Notes under the pieces: generated by a model
The model's database searches: none
Seen by the model: only the letters and a program-made list of their open reading frames with translations
What the model was told of the DNA's origin: nothing
Part shown: positions 11,018 through 21,752 of the stretch, piece by piece
Position numbering within the stretch: the stretch's first letter is position 1
How the letters are laid out: each line of letters starts with the position of its first letter
Assembly (NCBI RefSeq): GCF_008728515.1
Contig: NC_044995.1
Coordinates: 8,195,104-8,259,103, forward strand
Reading direction: 5' to 3'
DNA length: 64,000 bases
Source of the DNA: Papio anubis
Lineage: Eukaryota > Chordata > Mammalia > Primates > Cercopithecidae
Translations under genes and position numbers: made by a program

Positions 11018-11313
11018 TTTTTTTTTTTTTTTTTTTGAGACGGAGTCTCACTGCAGCCTCCAGGTTGGAGTGCAGGCCGATCTCAGCTCACTGTAAGCTC
11101 CGCCTCCCGGGTTCACGCCATTCTCCTGCCTCAGCCTCCGAGTAGCTGGGACTACAGGCGCCCGCCACCTCGCCCGGCTATTTTTTGTATTTCTTAGTAG
11201 AGACGGGGTTTCACCGTGTTAGCCAGGATGGTCTCGATCTCCTGACCTCGTGATCCGCCCATCTCGGCCTCCCAAAGTGCTGGGATTACAGGCTTGAGCC
11301 ACCGCGCCCGGCC
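11018..11313 (-). mobile_element. Young AluY, reverse, specific to unit B
   Basis: Reverse AluY ending 'CCACCGCGCCCGGCC', flanked by 'CTTCTTTTCTTTT' on both sides. Unit C keeps the empty site near 41,923, so the insertion is later than the duplication. Confidence 0.88.
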
Positions 11314-11379
11314 CTTCTTTTCTTTTTAACCCTTGCCTTGCCCGTTACTTTTCTTGGAGTGAAGGAATGCATATTTATT

Positions 11380-13258
11380 GTTTAATTTTCTGCCTCAGTT
11401 TCCTCCCTTGGATGCTTGTTATAAATAAGATTTTAATAGAAAGCATCACTGTTACTGGATTCTTCATGAAAGAGCAGGTTTTCTTCTTTAGGCACAGGCT
11501 GATATTCACATAGAGCTATTAGCTGAGTGGTAGTCTGCCTGGTTGCAATTGCTTCTATCGTTGATTGAATGTTCTTAACAAGGAGAGGTAAGAGGCAAGG
11601 GAGTATTAAACAAATTCTTAGTATGGCTAGAACCATTTCTATTAAGGTTTTGAATATACTGAAGGAGGAAAACCAGCCTCTAAAGAGGGACTCAGAAGTC
11701 TACTTTGTCTAAGTCTGGACTGAAACATGGGCTAATTTTTTAATTCTGTCAGTTATTTCTATAATAGCTTTCCTATTGTCATGGATTTCTAGGCAGCAAT
11801 TAGTTAGATTAAACTTGCTACATACTCCTCCTTCCTGGGCTAGGAGGTAGTCTAAAGTTAATCTATGTTGGTAGATGGCATTTCTCATTTTTGTGGCTTG
11901 CTGGGCCAGTAAGTCGATGCATTTGCTGTTTCATTACTGATGATTTCACGTACTGCTTGCAACTTTGTGATGCAGTTAGAATGTAAATTGGGGTGCGGTA
12001 GCTTTATGACTTACCTTGTGCCCAGGTAGCTGGCCTAGAGTACTGAATTAGTCTTTCAGGGGGGTCAATTTGTGTCTTTCTAATCTTCTATTTTTATGTC
12101 TTGTCTTATGTCTATACCTCTTTTGTTTTTTTCTTTAATGTTATTGTAGACAGGATACCTTCAAGTTTCTCCCTGTTGCAGTGGGAGTGAGAAGAAACAT
12201 GGTCTAATGGTTTCAAGTACACAAGCCCGTGTCCACTTTCCTGGCAACTGTCCGTAGTCGCGAGGCCCACAGATCTAATAGAGACCGGAGGGTGCTTGCC
12301 AGGTATTTGGAGCTTCAAGCTGATACTAGATGCGGTTTAGAGAAACGGGAGAATGGATTTGGATGAGGTGATCTGGAGTCATCCTTGCCTTGCCATGAAG
12401 TTTTCTTTAGTGTTTTATTATAATACTGCTGTCTTAAACAAGTTAATTCTTCTACTGAGTCTGTAAAAGCTTTTCCTTAGTGAACAGCACAGTATCTCCT
12501 GATAATGGAAGTTTTTAAGAGCGAGGCACTTGAACATGACAGCATTGGTTCGGGGGAAGAGTCAGAGTTAAATTTTCTTGTGACATTAACTCTTTTGCTT
12601 CTTAGGGCCACTGGTCTCCTATGTTAGTCCTTCTACAAACAATGTGAGGAAATGCTTAAGCTGCTAGCAATGTTTTCAGCTACCTGAGCAAATAGGTTTT
12701 TAGCTAGAAGAGGAGACTGTGGTAAGTTCTGGTCTACGTGCTTATGGAATGATTTGAAGACTCGGAATCATTGGTGTAGAGATATGTATGGGGTAACCTG
12801 CAGTCCACATCGGTAAGTCTGGCTTTAGAATGGTGCAGTTTACAGGACGACAGGTTTTTGTTTCACAATCTGGTTTTGCCGGCATTTTGGTAAGCATAAT
12901 TGGCTTTTGTTGTGTGCTGGGGTGCCACGATATGCAATACTCACCATCTTTTTCTGGTGTCCCAGGGGAACAAGGTGGCATGCATATGTATTTCTAGTCA
13001 TTTCTATAGTATCTCTGTACAGGTAGGTTACCACAGACGGGTGAGTCTAGGTCTGCTGCTGGACAAGCATCAAAATACAGAGAAATAGGCCCTCGGTAAA
13101 AGGGAGGGACCTTGGTTTGGTTTAAGAGAGGACTTTCTTTTGACCTTGCATGAATTTTAAACTATTCACCAGGTGAAAACTTGAGGTTGTAACATACATC
13201 AGGTTGGTTATTTCCTGGTCACAAATTGAGTAATTGAGTGGGTGGTCTGGTTATAAGT
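11380..13258 (-). mobile_element. Endogenous retrovirus env relic, antisense
   Basis: The reverse strand carries a broken retroviral envelope region. It aligns along its length with the better-kept copy at 41.98-44.05 kb, where transmembrane-subunit sequence with a Cys-Cys motif and an upstream surface-subunit part are visible. Here it is fragmented into short frames by stops and indels. It looks class I (gammaretrovirus-like), though I cannot name the family. It lies antisense in intron 1 and ends at the poly-T tract at 13,262. Confidence 0.65.
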
Positions 13259-13261
13259 AAA

Positions 13262-13392
13262 AGTCTTTTTTTTTTTTTTTTTTTTTTTAAAGATGGAGTT
13301 TTGCTCTTGCCTGACTTGGTGGTTCATCCTTGTGATCCAGCTACTCAGGAAGCTGAGGTAGGAGGATCACTTGAGCCCAGGAGCTATAAGGT
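13262..13392. repeat. Poly-T and Alu fragments
   Basis: About 26 T followed by 'AGATGGAGTTTTGCTC' (reverse Alu end), then a forward fragment 'CTACTCAGGAAGCTGAGG'. It replaces about 2.2 kb present in unit C (43.86-46.03 kb), so it is probably a deletion junction. Confidence 0.5.
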
Positions 13393-13470
13393 ATTAAGTG
13401 CATGCTTCCCTCAAGGCCCTCTGGTCCCTTCTGGACTAATGTTGAAAGATGGGATGGATTGGCGTGGAAC

Positions 13471-15086
13471 TGTTGGGGTGACCAGACCCAACACCAGGCC
13501 ACAGGGGCTACGAAGTCCGGTGGAGTCAAAGGAATGAGAAAAGACAAGTTAAGGATGCATAAGGTGGGTCCAGGGGGCCAACGCTAGTATGGAGGCTACA
13601 AAAGACCCGAACTCTGGAAGCCCAAACTATTTATTCGTGGTCAAACAAAGAAGCAGGTGGTACGACTGTGGGGGTTGAAAGGAAGTGGTGCATCCAGCAC
13701 ATGATCTATAGGTGTGTGGTTTAGCATTTATATGGAACATGTTCTGCTACTTGAGATCATGGGGAACATGTTATTCTAGTTTAAGATACAACCGTTTTCT
13801 GAGCCTGGAAGTGCTAAAAGCAAGGAACCAGCAAGTCTAGGCACATTCCAGAGGCCATGAGGCATTTTATTTCCTGAGCCCTGGATTCCATCCAAGCCAT
13901 GAGGGGTTTGTGGGGAAAAGAATGAGAGATCAGACTGTGGCTGTGTCTATGTAGAAAGAAGAAGACCTAAGAAACTCCATTTTTTTCTGTGCTAAGAAAA
14001 ATTCTTCTGCCTTGAGATGCCATTAATCTGTAACCCTAGCCCCAACCCTGTGCTCACAGAAACATGTGCTGTGTTGACTCAAGGTTTAATGGATTTAGGG
14101 CTGTGCAGGATGTGCTTTGTTAAAAATGTGTTTGCAAGTAGTATGCTTGGTAAAAGTCATCGCCATTCTCCAGTCTCAAATACCCAGGGACGCAATGCAC
14201 TGCAGAAGGCTGCAGGCACCTCTGCCCAAGAAAGCCTGTGTATTGTCCAAGGTTTCCCCCCACTGAGACAGCCTGAGATATGGCCTCATGGGAAGGGAAA
14301 GACCTGACCGTCCCCCAGCCCGACACCCATAAAGGTTCTTTGCTGAGGAGGATTAGTGAAAGAGGGAGATCTCTTTGCAGTTGAGATAAGAGGAAGGCAT
14401 CTATCTCCTGGTCGTCCTGGAATGGAATGTCTCAGTGTAAAACCCAATGGTACATACCAATTTCTGAGATGGGAGAAAACCACCTTATGGCTGGAGGTGA
14501 GACATGCTGGCGGCAATACTGCTCTTTACTGCATGGAGATGTTTGTGTAAAGTCAAACATAAATCTAGCCCACGTGCACATCAAGGCACAGCACTTTCCT
14601 TAAATTTATTTATGACACATAGACCTTTGTTCACGTTTTCCTGCTGACCCTCTCCCCACCATTACCCTGTAGTCCTGCCACATCCCCCTCCCTGAGATAG
14701 CAGAGATAGTGATGAGTAAATACTGAGGGAACTCAGAGACCAGTGCTGGCGCAGCTCCTCCGTACACTGAGTGCCGGTCCCCTGGGCCCCCTGTTCTTTC
14801 TTTTTACTTTGTCTCTGTGTCTTATTTCTTTTCTCAGTCTCTCATCCCACCAGATGAGAAATACCCACAGGTGTGGAGGGGCCGGCCCCCTTCAGGGTTT
14901 TCTGCCTTGGGCTTAGATTGTAATGCGGAGGGCAGCCTTCCACCCTTTGGCACAGAGCTTGGAGTTCCAAAGGCCACAGGGGGTTTTAGACCCTGGACTC
15001 CTTCATGTTCCAAGACTCTTTTTATATTATGTCAGACTAGCAAGCCCTGCCTCAGCTTTTCTCCAACACTCAGCTTTTCCCCAACA
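13471..15086 (+). mobile_element. Outer solo LTR, interrupted by a second LTR
   Basis: Starts TGTTGGGG and ends CCCCAACA, a perfect 8-bp terminal inverted repeat. It is flanked by 'TGGAAC' at 13465-13470 and 15087-15092, a 6-bp target-site duplication. Without the nested element it is about 0.6 kb. Unit C has the unfilled site ('GGCATGAAACTCTGTTCC' near 46,105). The TSD length fits a class II (HERV-K-like) element; the subfamily is uncertain. Confidence 0.8.
13909..14894 (+). mobile_element. HERV-K-type solo LTR nested in the outer LTR
   Basis: 986 bp from TGTGGGGAAAAG to GGCCCCCTTCA, flanked by 'GGGTT' (13904-13908 and 14895-14899), a 5-bp TSD. It contains 'AGAGATCAGACTG', 'TGCCTTGAGATGCC' and 'CTGACCGTCCCCCAGCCCG', words shared with HERV-K-group LTRs, and a late 'GAGTAAATACTGAGGG' near the expected poly-A-signal position. 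Relatives are at 36.65 kb (+) and 63.32 kb (-). Confidence 0.85.
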
Positions 15087-15118
15087 TGGAACACTATTGT
15101 AAAAGCACCCATGTATTC

Positions 15119-15226
15119 TTTTTTCTTTTCTTTTCTTTTTCTTTTTTTTTTTCAGCTGGAATTTCCTTCTTCTTGCACAGGGTGGAGTGCAATGGTGTGA
15201 TCTCGGCTCACATGGAACCTGGCCAC
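15119..15226 (-). repeat. Internally deleted Alu, reverse
   Basis: Only the T-rich tail, about 60 bp of the 3' end and the last few bases remain. The full-length form is in unit C at 46.14-46.45 kb, with the same flanking 'CCCATGTATTCTT'. Confidence 0.75.
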
Positions 15227-15545
15227 CCATGTATTCTTGGTTGAAAAAATTTGCTTATGTCTTAGTTCCACAGATGACCCTCTTTCCCCGTTTTCAAGGT
15301 CAATAGCTGTGTGTTCGCACTTCTGCATTTTATAAACGTTACTGTGCTTTTCTTATAAGGCAAAATTAAATGTTGGGAATCAGTGGCATCAGAACCTTGT
15401 AAAGAAGTTTCTTTGGCCCAGGCATGTGAAAGAGGCTTCTCTAATTTTCAAAGACAGGGGTGATAAAGACCAACCCTTCCCATTCGCCCTTCCAGGCCCC
15501 GTGTAAGAATTCAGGCACACCTCACTCATCTATCACATGAGAAAC
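15227..15545. other. Intron 1 sequence, unassigned
   Basis: Duplicated at 46.45-46.77 kb. No gene seen. Confidence 0.4.
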
Positions 15546-15940
15546 GTGGTTTTTTTTTTTTTTGAGACAGAGTCTCTGTTATCTAGGCTGTGAATGCAGT
15601 CTGATGATCTAGGCTCACTGCAACCTCTGTTTCCTGGGTTCAAGTGATTTTTGTGCCTCAGCATCCCAAGTAGCTAAGATTACAGGAGTGTGCCACCACA
15701 CCCGGCTAATTATTATATTTTTATTTTATTTTGTTTTTGAGTCTCACATTGTCACCCCAGACTGAAGTGCAGTGGCATGATCTTGGCTCAGTGCACCTGC
15801 CACCTCCTGGGTTCAAGCGATTCTCCTGCCTCTGCCTCCTGAGTAGCTGGGATTACAGACACCCACCAAGCCCAATTACTTTTTTTAGTTTTAGTAGAGA
15901 TGGGGTTTCACCATGTTGGCCAGGCTGGTCTCAAACTTCT
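15546..15940 (-). repeat. Two overlapping reverse Alus
   Basis: A partial reverse Alu (15,546-15,712) is broken by a second one starting near 15,717. The second is interrupted by the young Alu at 15,941. The counterpart in unit C is at 47.5-48.0 kb. Confidence 0.7.
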
Positions 15941-16232
15941 TTTTTTTGAGATGGAGTCTCGCTCTGTTGCCCAGGCTGGAGTGCAGTGGCCGGATCTCAG
16001 CTCACTGCAAGCTCCGCCTCCCAGGCTTACGCCATTCTTCTGCCTCAGCCTCCCAAGTAGCTGTGACTACAGGCGCCTGCCACCTCACCTGGCTAGTTTT
16101 TTGTATTTGTTTTTAGTAGAGACGGGGTTTCAACATGTTAGCCAGGATGGTCTCGATCTCCTGACCTCGTGATCCGCCCATCTCAGCCTCCCAAAGTGCT
16201 GGGATTACAGGCTTGAGCCACCGCGCCTGGCC
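15941..16232 (-). mobile_element. Young AluY (AluYR-like), reverse, specific to unit B
   Basis: Reverse AluY with the cercopithecoid-type 'CAGTGGCCGGATCTCAG'. It is inserted inside an older Alu with the 15-bp duplication 'TGGTCTCAAACTTCT' (15,926-15,940 and 16,233-16,247). It is missing from unit C. Confidence 0.88.
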
Positions 16233-16595
16233 TGGTCTCAAACTTCTGACCTCAAGTAATCCACCCTCCTTGACCTTCCAGAGTGCTAGTATTACAGACA
16301 TGAGCCACCGTGCCTGGCTCAGTTTTTATTTTTAGTAGAGACAGGGTATCACTGTGTTGGCCAGGCTGGTCTTGAACTCCTGAGCCCAAGTGATCCTCAC
16401 ACCTCCGCCTCCTAAGTAGCTGGGACCATGAACACACATGTGCACAACCATGCCTGGCTAAGTTTTTGTATTTTTGGTAGAGATGGGGTTTCACCATGTT
16501 GCCCAGGCTGGTCTCAAACTCCTGAGTTCAAAAGATCTATCTGCCTCAGCCTCCCAGAGTACTGGGATGACAGGCATGAGTCACCACACCCAGCA
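16233..16595 (-). repeat. Remainder of older reverse Alus
   Basis: Continuation of the interrupted Alu to 'CCGTGCCTGGC' near 16,318, then a second old reverse Alu to about 16,595. Confidence 0.7.
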
Positions 16596-16943
16596 TCTGC
16601 ATGGGGTTTGGTCAGGGCTGGGTCTGGGGACCCAGGGCTGGGTCAGGCAGCAGAGCTCATTCCAGCCCAGCTCCCCACTGCTGCAGCGTATGTGTGGGCT
16701 CCTTCAGGAGAGAAGTGGGAGTTTTCCTGTAGGAGTTTATCATCCTTGGTGCAGTAGGCAGCACAGGGGACCATATTTCCCAGGGTGAGGTCTCCTTTGT
16801 ATGTTTCATTGCGTTACAGGGAGGGGGTTTCTTGATTCTGAGCAATAAACAACATATTTCTAACATTCAGGACTGACTTCTAAACACTCTTGGTATGTGA
16901 GGAAGAAACCCGGAAGAGGAAGAGGAAAGCAAAGGAGTCAGGC

Positions 16944-16958
16944 ATGGCTCTTCCTCAG
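16944..16958 (+). CDS. Unit B exon 2, first coding exon (MALPQ)
   Basis: Exon 2 is inferred as 16,871-16,958, from an acceptor 'TTTCTAACATTCAG' to a donor 'CAGGTGAGA'. It has a 73-base 5' UTR and then ATG GCT CTT CCT CAG, leaving phase 0. The ATG context is good (G at -3 and +4). MALPQ is the usual N-terminus of this KZFP subfamily and joins GLLTFRDV from the KRAB exon. An upstream ATG at 16,895 is followed at once by TGA, giving a start-stop element 49 bases before the real start. Intron 1 upstream is about 7.3 kb and intron 2 about 3.7 kb. Confidence 0.82.
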
Positions 16959-17699
16959 GTGAGATGATATTTTCGGTGGATTGTTCTGTCTCCTTCCTTT
17001 CAGAAACGCTGGGCCTTGGAGTTGGGACTCTTCTCTGAGTCTGAAGCGTCCTGCCTGACAGGTTTGCTCACCCTCACCCATGCCTTCCCTCAGTCCCTCT
17101 CGTCTCACTTAGATTCCATCTCTCATGACCCAGTGACATGAAGTTGGGAAGAGGCAGCCCTGGGCATGGGCCTGGGAAGGGCTCACACCAGACATGGATG
17201 GAGACGGGGTGAGGGTCCCGTGGTGTCAGGGCTGTTAGGCAGCAGGGATTGTTCAGGGGCCACATCTGGATGCTCTGTCTGGTCTCTGTGGACCAGGATT
17301 AGAGCAGCTGCCAATGGAAGTCACGTATTAATGTGCACAAAGTATGTGGTAAATTCCAGAAAAGAAGACCAATATGGAGAAATGTTTTCTGCCTGATGTT
17401 TTACTACACTTTTAGGTAATTGAATGAGTTACTGTGTTTCTGACTCCAAAAATCTTACTAATTAGAATGGAAAGTTTGTACACAGACATGAATGATACAA
17501 AGTGTTTTATTCCATCATTATTTTAAGAATATGAAATCAACCTAAATAATAGCAGGAGATTCATTAAACCATTCTTAGCACATTAAGCTCATGGAGACTG
17601 TGGTGTTACTGTGGAGAGGCTTGTGAAACAGGTGTTTTCAGTAAAAATGGTTATAATTTTTATTATTATTATTATATTATGATAATGTTATTATATTTC
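16959..17699 (+). other. Intron 2 of unit B, unique part
   Basis: Single-copy-looking intron shared with 48.60-49.15 kb of unit C. No gene. After about 17,534 the units differ, because C lacks roughly 0.7 kb. Confidence 0.45.
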
Positions 17700-17985
17700 A
17701 AATATACGTAGTCTTGCTGTGTCGCCCAGGCTGAAGTGCAGTGACATGATTGTAGCTCACGGCCACCTCCACCTTCCAGGTTTGAGCGATTCTCCTGCCT
17801 CAACCTCCCGAGTAGCTGGGATTATAAGCACACGTCACCATGCCCAGCTAATTTTGTTGTATTTTTATTAGTGATGGGTATCACTATGTTGGCCAGGCTG
17901 GTCTCAAACTGCTGACCTCAGGTGATCTGCCCACCTCAGCCTCCTGGAGTGCTGGGATTACAGGTGCAAGCCACCGTGCCCAGCC
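17700..17985 (-). repeat. Old Alu, reverse
   Basis: Diverged reverse Alu ('TTGCTGTGTCGCCCAGGC' to 'CCACCGTGCCCAGCC'), flanked by ATT-rich sequence. Confidence 0.8.
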
Positions 17986-18249
17986 CCAACTATTATTATT
18001 AAATATATATTTTTTCTATTTAAACATCACATGATGAGTATATTTGTTTTGTGGTAAAACTCCAAGCAAAGCTGCAGCTTAGACCCTTGGCCGTAAGGCA
18101 TCTCCATTCCCAGTCACGTCCTCCACCCTCTTTCCAGCCTCACTGGGGAGCCGCTACTGTCAGTTTTGTGCCAGGCATCAGAGCAAGTCTTGTACACGTG
18201 TACTTCTGCATCATTATGAGACTTTAGAAAAAATTCTACAATAAATTAA

Positions 18250-18450
18250 AAAAAAAAAGTTTTTTACAAAAATTAGCTGGGCATGGTGGCACGTGCCTAT
18301 AATCCAAGCTACTCAGGAAGCTGAGGCAGGAGAATCGCTTGAACCTGGGAGGTGCACGTTGCAGTAGACATTGCAGTAGGACGTTTCAGAGATTGTGCTA
18401 CTGCACTCCAGCCTGGGCACAGAGCAAGACTCCGTCTCAAAAAAAAAAAG
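18250..18450 (+). repeat. Partial Alu
   Basis: 5'-truncated forward Alu from 'AAAAATTAGCTGGGCATGG' to an A-rich tail. The counterpart is at 49.45-49.62 kb. Confidence 0.75.
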
Positions 18451-18454
18451 AAAA

Positions 18455-18985
18455 AAAGTTTTTATATTTCTGTTTTCACTTTCGATTTGGGGCTACATGT
18501 GAAGGTCTGTTACACAGGTAAACTAGTGTCATCGGGGTTTGTTGTACAGATTATTTCTTCACTCTGGTGTTAAGCCCCATACCCAAAAGTTATTTTTAAT
18601 TAATTTATTTTTTTGAGACTGAGTTTTGCTCTTGTTGCCCAGGCTGCAGTATAATGGCATGACCTCAACTCGCTGCAACCTCTGCCTCCCAGGTTCAAGC
18701 AATTCTTCTGCCTCAGCTTCCCTGGTAGCTGAGATTACAGAGGCCTTCTACCATGCCTTGCTAATTTTTGTATTTTTAGTAGAGACAGGGTTTCACCATG
18801 CTGGCCAGGCTGATCTTGAACTCCTGACAGGTGATCCACCTGCCTCGGCCTCCCAAAGTGGTGGGATTACAGGCATGAGCCACCGCATCTGGCCCCCAAT
18901 AGTTATTTTTTCTGCTGCCTCCTTCCTCCCACACTCCACCCTCAAGTAGACCCCAGTGTCTGTTGTTTTCTTCTTTGTGTTTTAG
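18455..18985 (-). mobile_element. LINE-1 3' end, reverse, split by an Alu
   Basis: 'GGTCTGTTACACAGGTAAAC' and 'GTTGTACAGATTATTTC' are antisense L1 3'-end words. The element is interrupted by a reverse Alu (18,605-18,894) and resumes with 'CCACCCTCAAGTAGACCCC'. Unit C keeps the first part at 49.62-49.76 kb. Confidence 0.7.
18605..18894 (-). repeat. Alu, reverse
   Basis: Reverse Alu inside the L1 fragment, ending 'CCACCGCATCTGGCC'. Confidence 0.85.
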
Positions 18986-19363
18986 TAAACATTTTGCTTT
19001 GATATTTGATTCTGCTGGTTGTGAATTTACATGTTGTCCTGTTAGTAAACATGGCTACCTTGCTCTTTGCCATCTGCATTGGAAATTGGCTGAATGACAA
19101 GTGGGTCCTTTGTGATTTTTCCCTGTATAAAGAGTGCCGTAGTGGCTGCCTCTGCGCACGCCTGCATTCCTACAGATATCTGACAATTCCTCCAGGTCAG
19201 GCAGGTGAAAGGTGATTGCTTCCTCTAGGATGGGGCATTTCCTGTTTTCTTAGATCCCACAAGATTCCCCCCGCCCCCAATTGCCAAAGTGTCCTTTTCC
19301 AGCAAGATGAGATTCCTCTTCAGTTAAACAAAAGTTGCTACTTTTTATATTTTTAAAGCCTTT
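18986..19363. other. Intron 2, unassigned
   Basis: No gene or named repeat recognised. Most of it is deleted in unit C. Confidence 0.35.
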
Positions 19364-19716
19364 ATATATATAAACACCCACACACACATATACATATACA
19401 TACATATACACACACAAATGTATATATTTTGAACAACTTTTACAGTTTGAAAATCTGGGGAAAATGACAACCCTTAGTATTAACATCTAGTTTTTTGTGA
19501 GTCTGTGTAGGCTTCATTATTTTGTTATATATATAACACATATATTATACATATATAACATAGTATATATAATGGATATTTATATATTTGTTATACATAA
19601 CATATATATTATTTATATATATGTTATGTATATATAGAATATACATATATCTAACAAATATATTTATATATTTGTTATATATAACATATATATTATGTAT
19701 ATTATATACATATATA
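19364..19716. repeat. CA/TA microsatellite and AT-rich tract
   Basis: An ACACAC/ATACAT block (19,364-19,421), then a long near-pure A/T tract (19,525-19,716) with ATATAACATATAT words. The unit C equivalent (49.92-50.15 kb) is shorter, with a clean (TA)n. Confidence 0.8.
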
Positions 19717-19764
19717 AAATGGATTTTCATGCTTTGAGTAATCTAGTTTTCATGTATTTTCTTT

Positions 19765-20075
19765 TATTTTGAGACTCGGTCTCACTGTGTTGCCCAGGCT
19801 GGAGCACAGTGGCACGATCTTAGCTCACTGCAACTTCCACCCTCAGGCTCAAACCACCTTCCTACCTCAGGCTCCCCAGTAGCTGGAACCAGAGGTGCCT
19901 GCCACCATGCCTGGCTGATTTTTTTTTTTTTTGAGATGGAGTCTCTGTTCCCCAGGCTGGAGTGCAGTGGCACAATTTTGGATCATTGCAACCTCTGCCT
20001 CCCAGGATCAAGCAATTCTGCTGCGTCAGCCTCCCAGGGAGCTGGGATAACAGGCATGTGCCACTGTGCCCAGCC
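19765..20075 (-). repeat. Two partial reverse Alus
   Basis: An old reverse fragment to about 19,918, then a second starting in T13 and ending 'CACTGTGCCCAGCC'. The counterpart is at 50.20-50.50 kb. Confidence 0.7.
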
Positions 20076-20188
20076 AGATACTAGTTTCTGATCTTTCATT
20101 GTGAATGTTGTCATCTCTGAAGACATCATTCATACTCTGTCTCATCTAGATACTGAATGTCACTTGGTGTGTCAATAAAAGTTTCTTG

Positions 20189-20482
20189 GCCAGGCACGGT
20201 GGATCACGCCTGTAATTCCAGCACTTTGAGAGGCTGAGTCAGGTGGATCACGAGGTCAGGGATTTGAGGCCAACCTGGCCAATGTGGTGAAACCCCATTT
20301 CTGCTAAAAATACAAAAGTTAACTGGTCGTGGGGGCACACACCTGTAATTTCAGCTACTCAGGAGGCTAAGGCAGGAGAATCGTTTGATCCTGGGAGGTG
20401 GAGGTTGCAGTGAGAGGAGACTGCACCATTGCACTCCAGCCTGAGTGACAGACCGAGACTCCACCTCAAAAAAAAAATAAAA
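20189..20482 (+). repeat. Alu
   Basis: Forward Alu ('GGCCAGGCACGGTGG') about 170 bp before the KRAB exon. The copy in unit C (50.61-50.89 kb) is riddled with small indels. Confidence 0.87.
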
Positions 20483-20654
20483 GTTTAGTAAAACACAACT
20501 GGGAGGACAAAGTGTGGTGGAAAGTCCCTCACTCAGTTTTGTCAGAACATTCACTGCAATTAAATCCACGCTTTCCCCTCTCTCCTCTTCTCATTTTCTG
20601 TAAAGATAAGAACTCCGCCCAGAACCATTTGGTTAAAATGTGTTTTCATTTCAG

Positions 20655-20781
20655 GGTCTATTGACATTCAGGGATGTGGCCATAGAATTCTCTCAAGAGG
20701 AGTGGAAATGCCTGGACCCTGCTCAGAGGACTCTGTACAGGGACGTGATGGTGGAGAATTATAGGAACCTGGTCTCCCTGG
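20655..20781 (+). CDS. Unit B KRAB-A exon
   Basis: A 127-bp exon between acceptor 'TTTTCATTTCAG' and donor 'GGTGAGG', the standard KRAB-A exon size, entering in phase 0 and leaving in phase 1. It reads GLLTFRDVAIEFSQEEWKC, then LDPAQRTLYRDVMVENYRNL, then VSL. Conserved KRAB-A positions are all present: DV, EEW, LDPAQR, LYRDVM and ENY. The usual MLE core is MVE here, a mild change. KRAB-A binds TRIM28/KAP1, which recruits SETDB1 and HP1 for H3K9me3 silencing in the nucleus. No KRAB-B exon is seen; the exon joins directly to the finger exon, whose first codon is completed as GAT (Asp-Ile-Ser-Ser-Lys-Cys). Confidence 0.93.
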
Positions 20782-20837
20782 GTGAGGATACCTTCCCTCC
20801 AGAAGAGGGGATGTCCCCTTGCGTATCTTTGTATTTT

Positions 20838-21127
20838 GTCTTTTTTTTAGATACAAAGTCTTGCTCTGTCCCCCCAGGGTGGAGTGAAGTGGTGGGATCA
20901 TAGCTCACTGCAATCTTGAATTCCTGGGCTCAGGTGATTGTCCCACCTCAGCCTCCACCAGTAGCTGGTACAGGTGTATGCCACCATGTTGGGCAAATTT
21001 TTAGTTGTTTTTTTTCCAGACGGGGTCTTCCTGTGTTGTTGAAATCCGTCTTGATCTCCTGAGCTCAAGAAATCCTCCTCAGTCTCCCGAGTAGCTGGGA
21101 TTACAGGCGCCAACCCCCATACCTAAT
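20838..21127 (-). repeat. Old Alu (J-like), reverse
   Basis: Reverse Alu 57 bp after the KRAB exon, in the same place as in unit C (51.22 kb), so it predates the duplication. It explains the read-through frame beyond the KRAB exon. Confidence 0.78.
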
Positions 21128-21163
21128 TATTGGCTTTTGTTTTTAAGATTTTTGCATACGTGC

Positions 21164-21464
21164 AGCGGGGTGTGGTGGCTCACGCCTGTAATCTCAGCAC
21201 TTTGGGAGGCCGAGGTGGGCAGATCACGAGGTCAGGAGATCAAGACCAGCTTGGCCAACACGGTAAAACCTGGTCTCTACTAAAAATACAAAAATTAGCC
21301 GTATGTGGTGGCACTGGCCTGTAATGCCAGCTACTTAGGAGGCTGAGGCAGGAGAATTGCATGAACCTAGGAATCAGTTTGCAGTGAGCCAAGATCGCCA
21401 GTGCACTGCAGCCTGGCGACAAGAGAGACTCCGTCTCAAAAAAATAAATAAAATAAAATAAAAT
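21164..21464 (+). mobile_element. Alu, specific to unit B
   Basis: Forward Alu with an (AAAT)n tail, flanked by 'TTTGCATACGTG' / 'TTTGCATATGTG'. Unit C has the uninterrupted site near 51,548. Confidence 0.82.
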
Positions 21465-21752
21465 ATTTGCATATGTGTGTCCTTAAGGCTAATATGAGTC
21501 TATGAGTTTCTTGTAGACAACACATAGTTGGTTCCTGTTCATTGAGCCAGACTTTGCCTTCTGAGTGCAGAGTTAAATACTTACAGCTGAAGTATTACTG
21601 ATGGAGAAGACCTTACCTTTGTGATTTTGTTACATATTATCTGTATTTCTTGTAGGGTTTTTTGGTTCTTCATTTCTCATTTCCTACTTTTTGTGTTTAA
21701 TTGCTTTTTTGTGTAGACTTGCTTTGACTCCCTTCTTATTTCCTTTTTGTTT

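Noticed and set aside
14017..14550. Short frames on both strands inside the HERV-K-type LTR
   Set aside because: LTR sequence is not expected to be coding, and equivalent frames in the LTR at 36.75 kb are not conserved in length.
19545..19730. Ile/Tyr-rich reverse frame
   Set aside because: A product of the AT-rich simple repeat.
20640..20903. KRAB frame read through its donor into VSLGEDTFPPEEG and beyond
   Set aside because: The perfect 127-bp exon length, the donor at 20,782 and phase agreement with the finger exon show that the extension is intron plus Alu.
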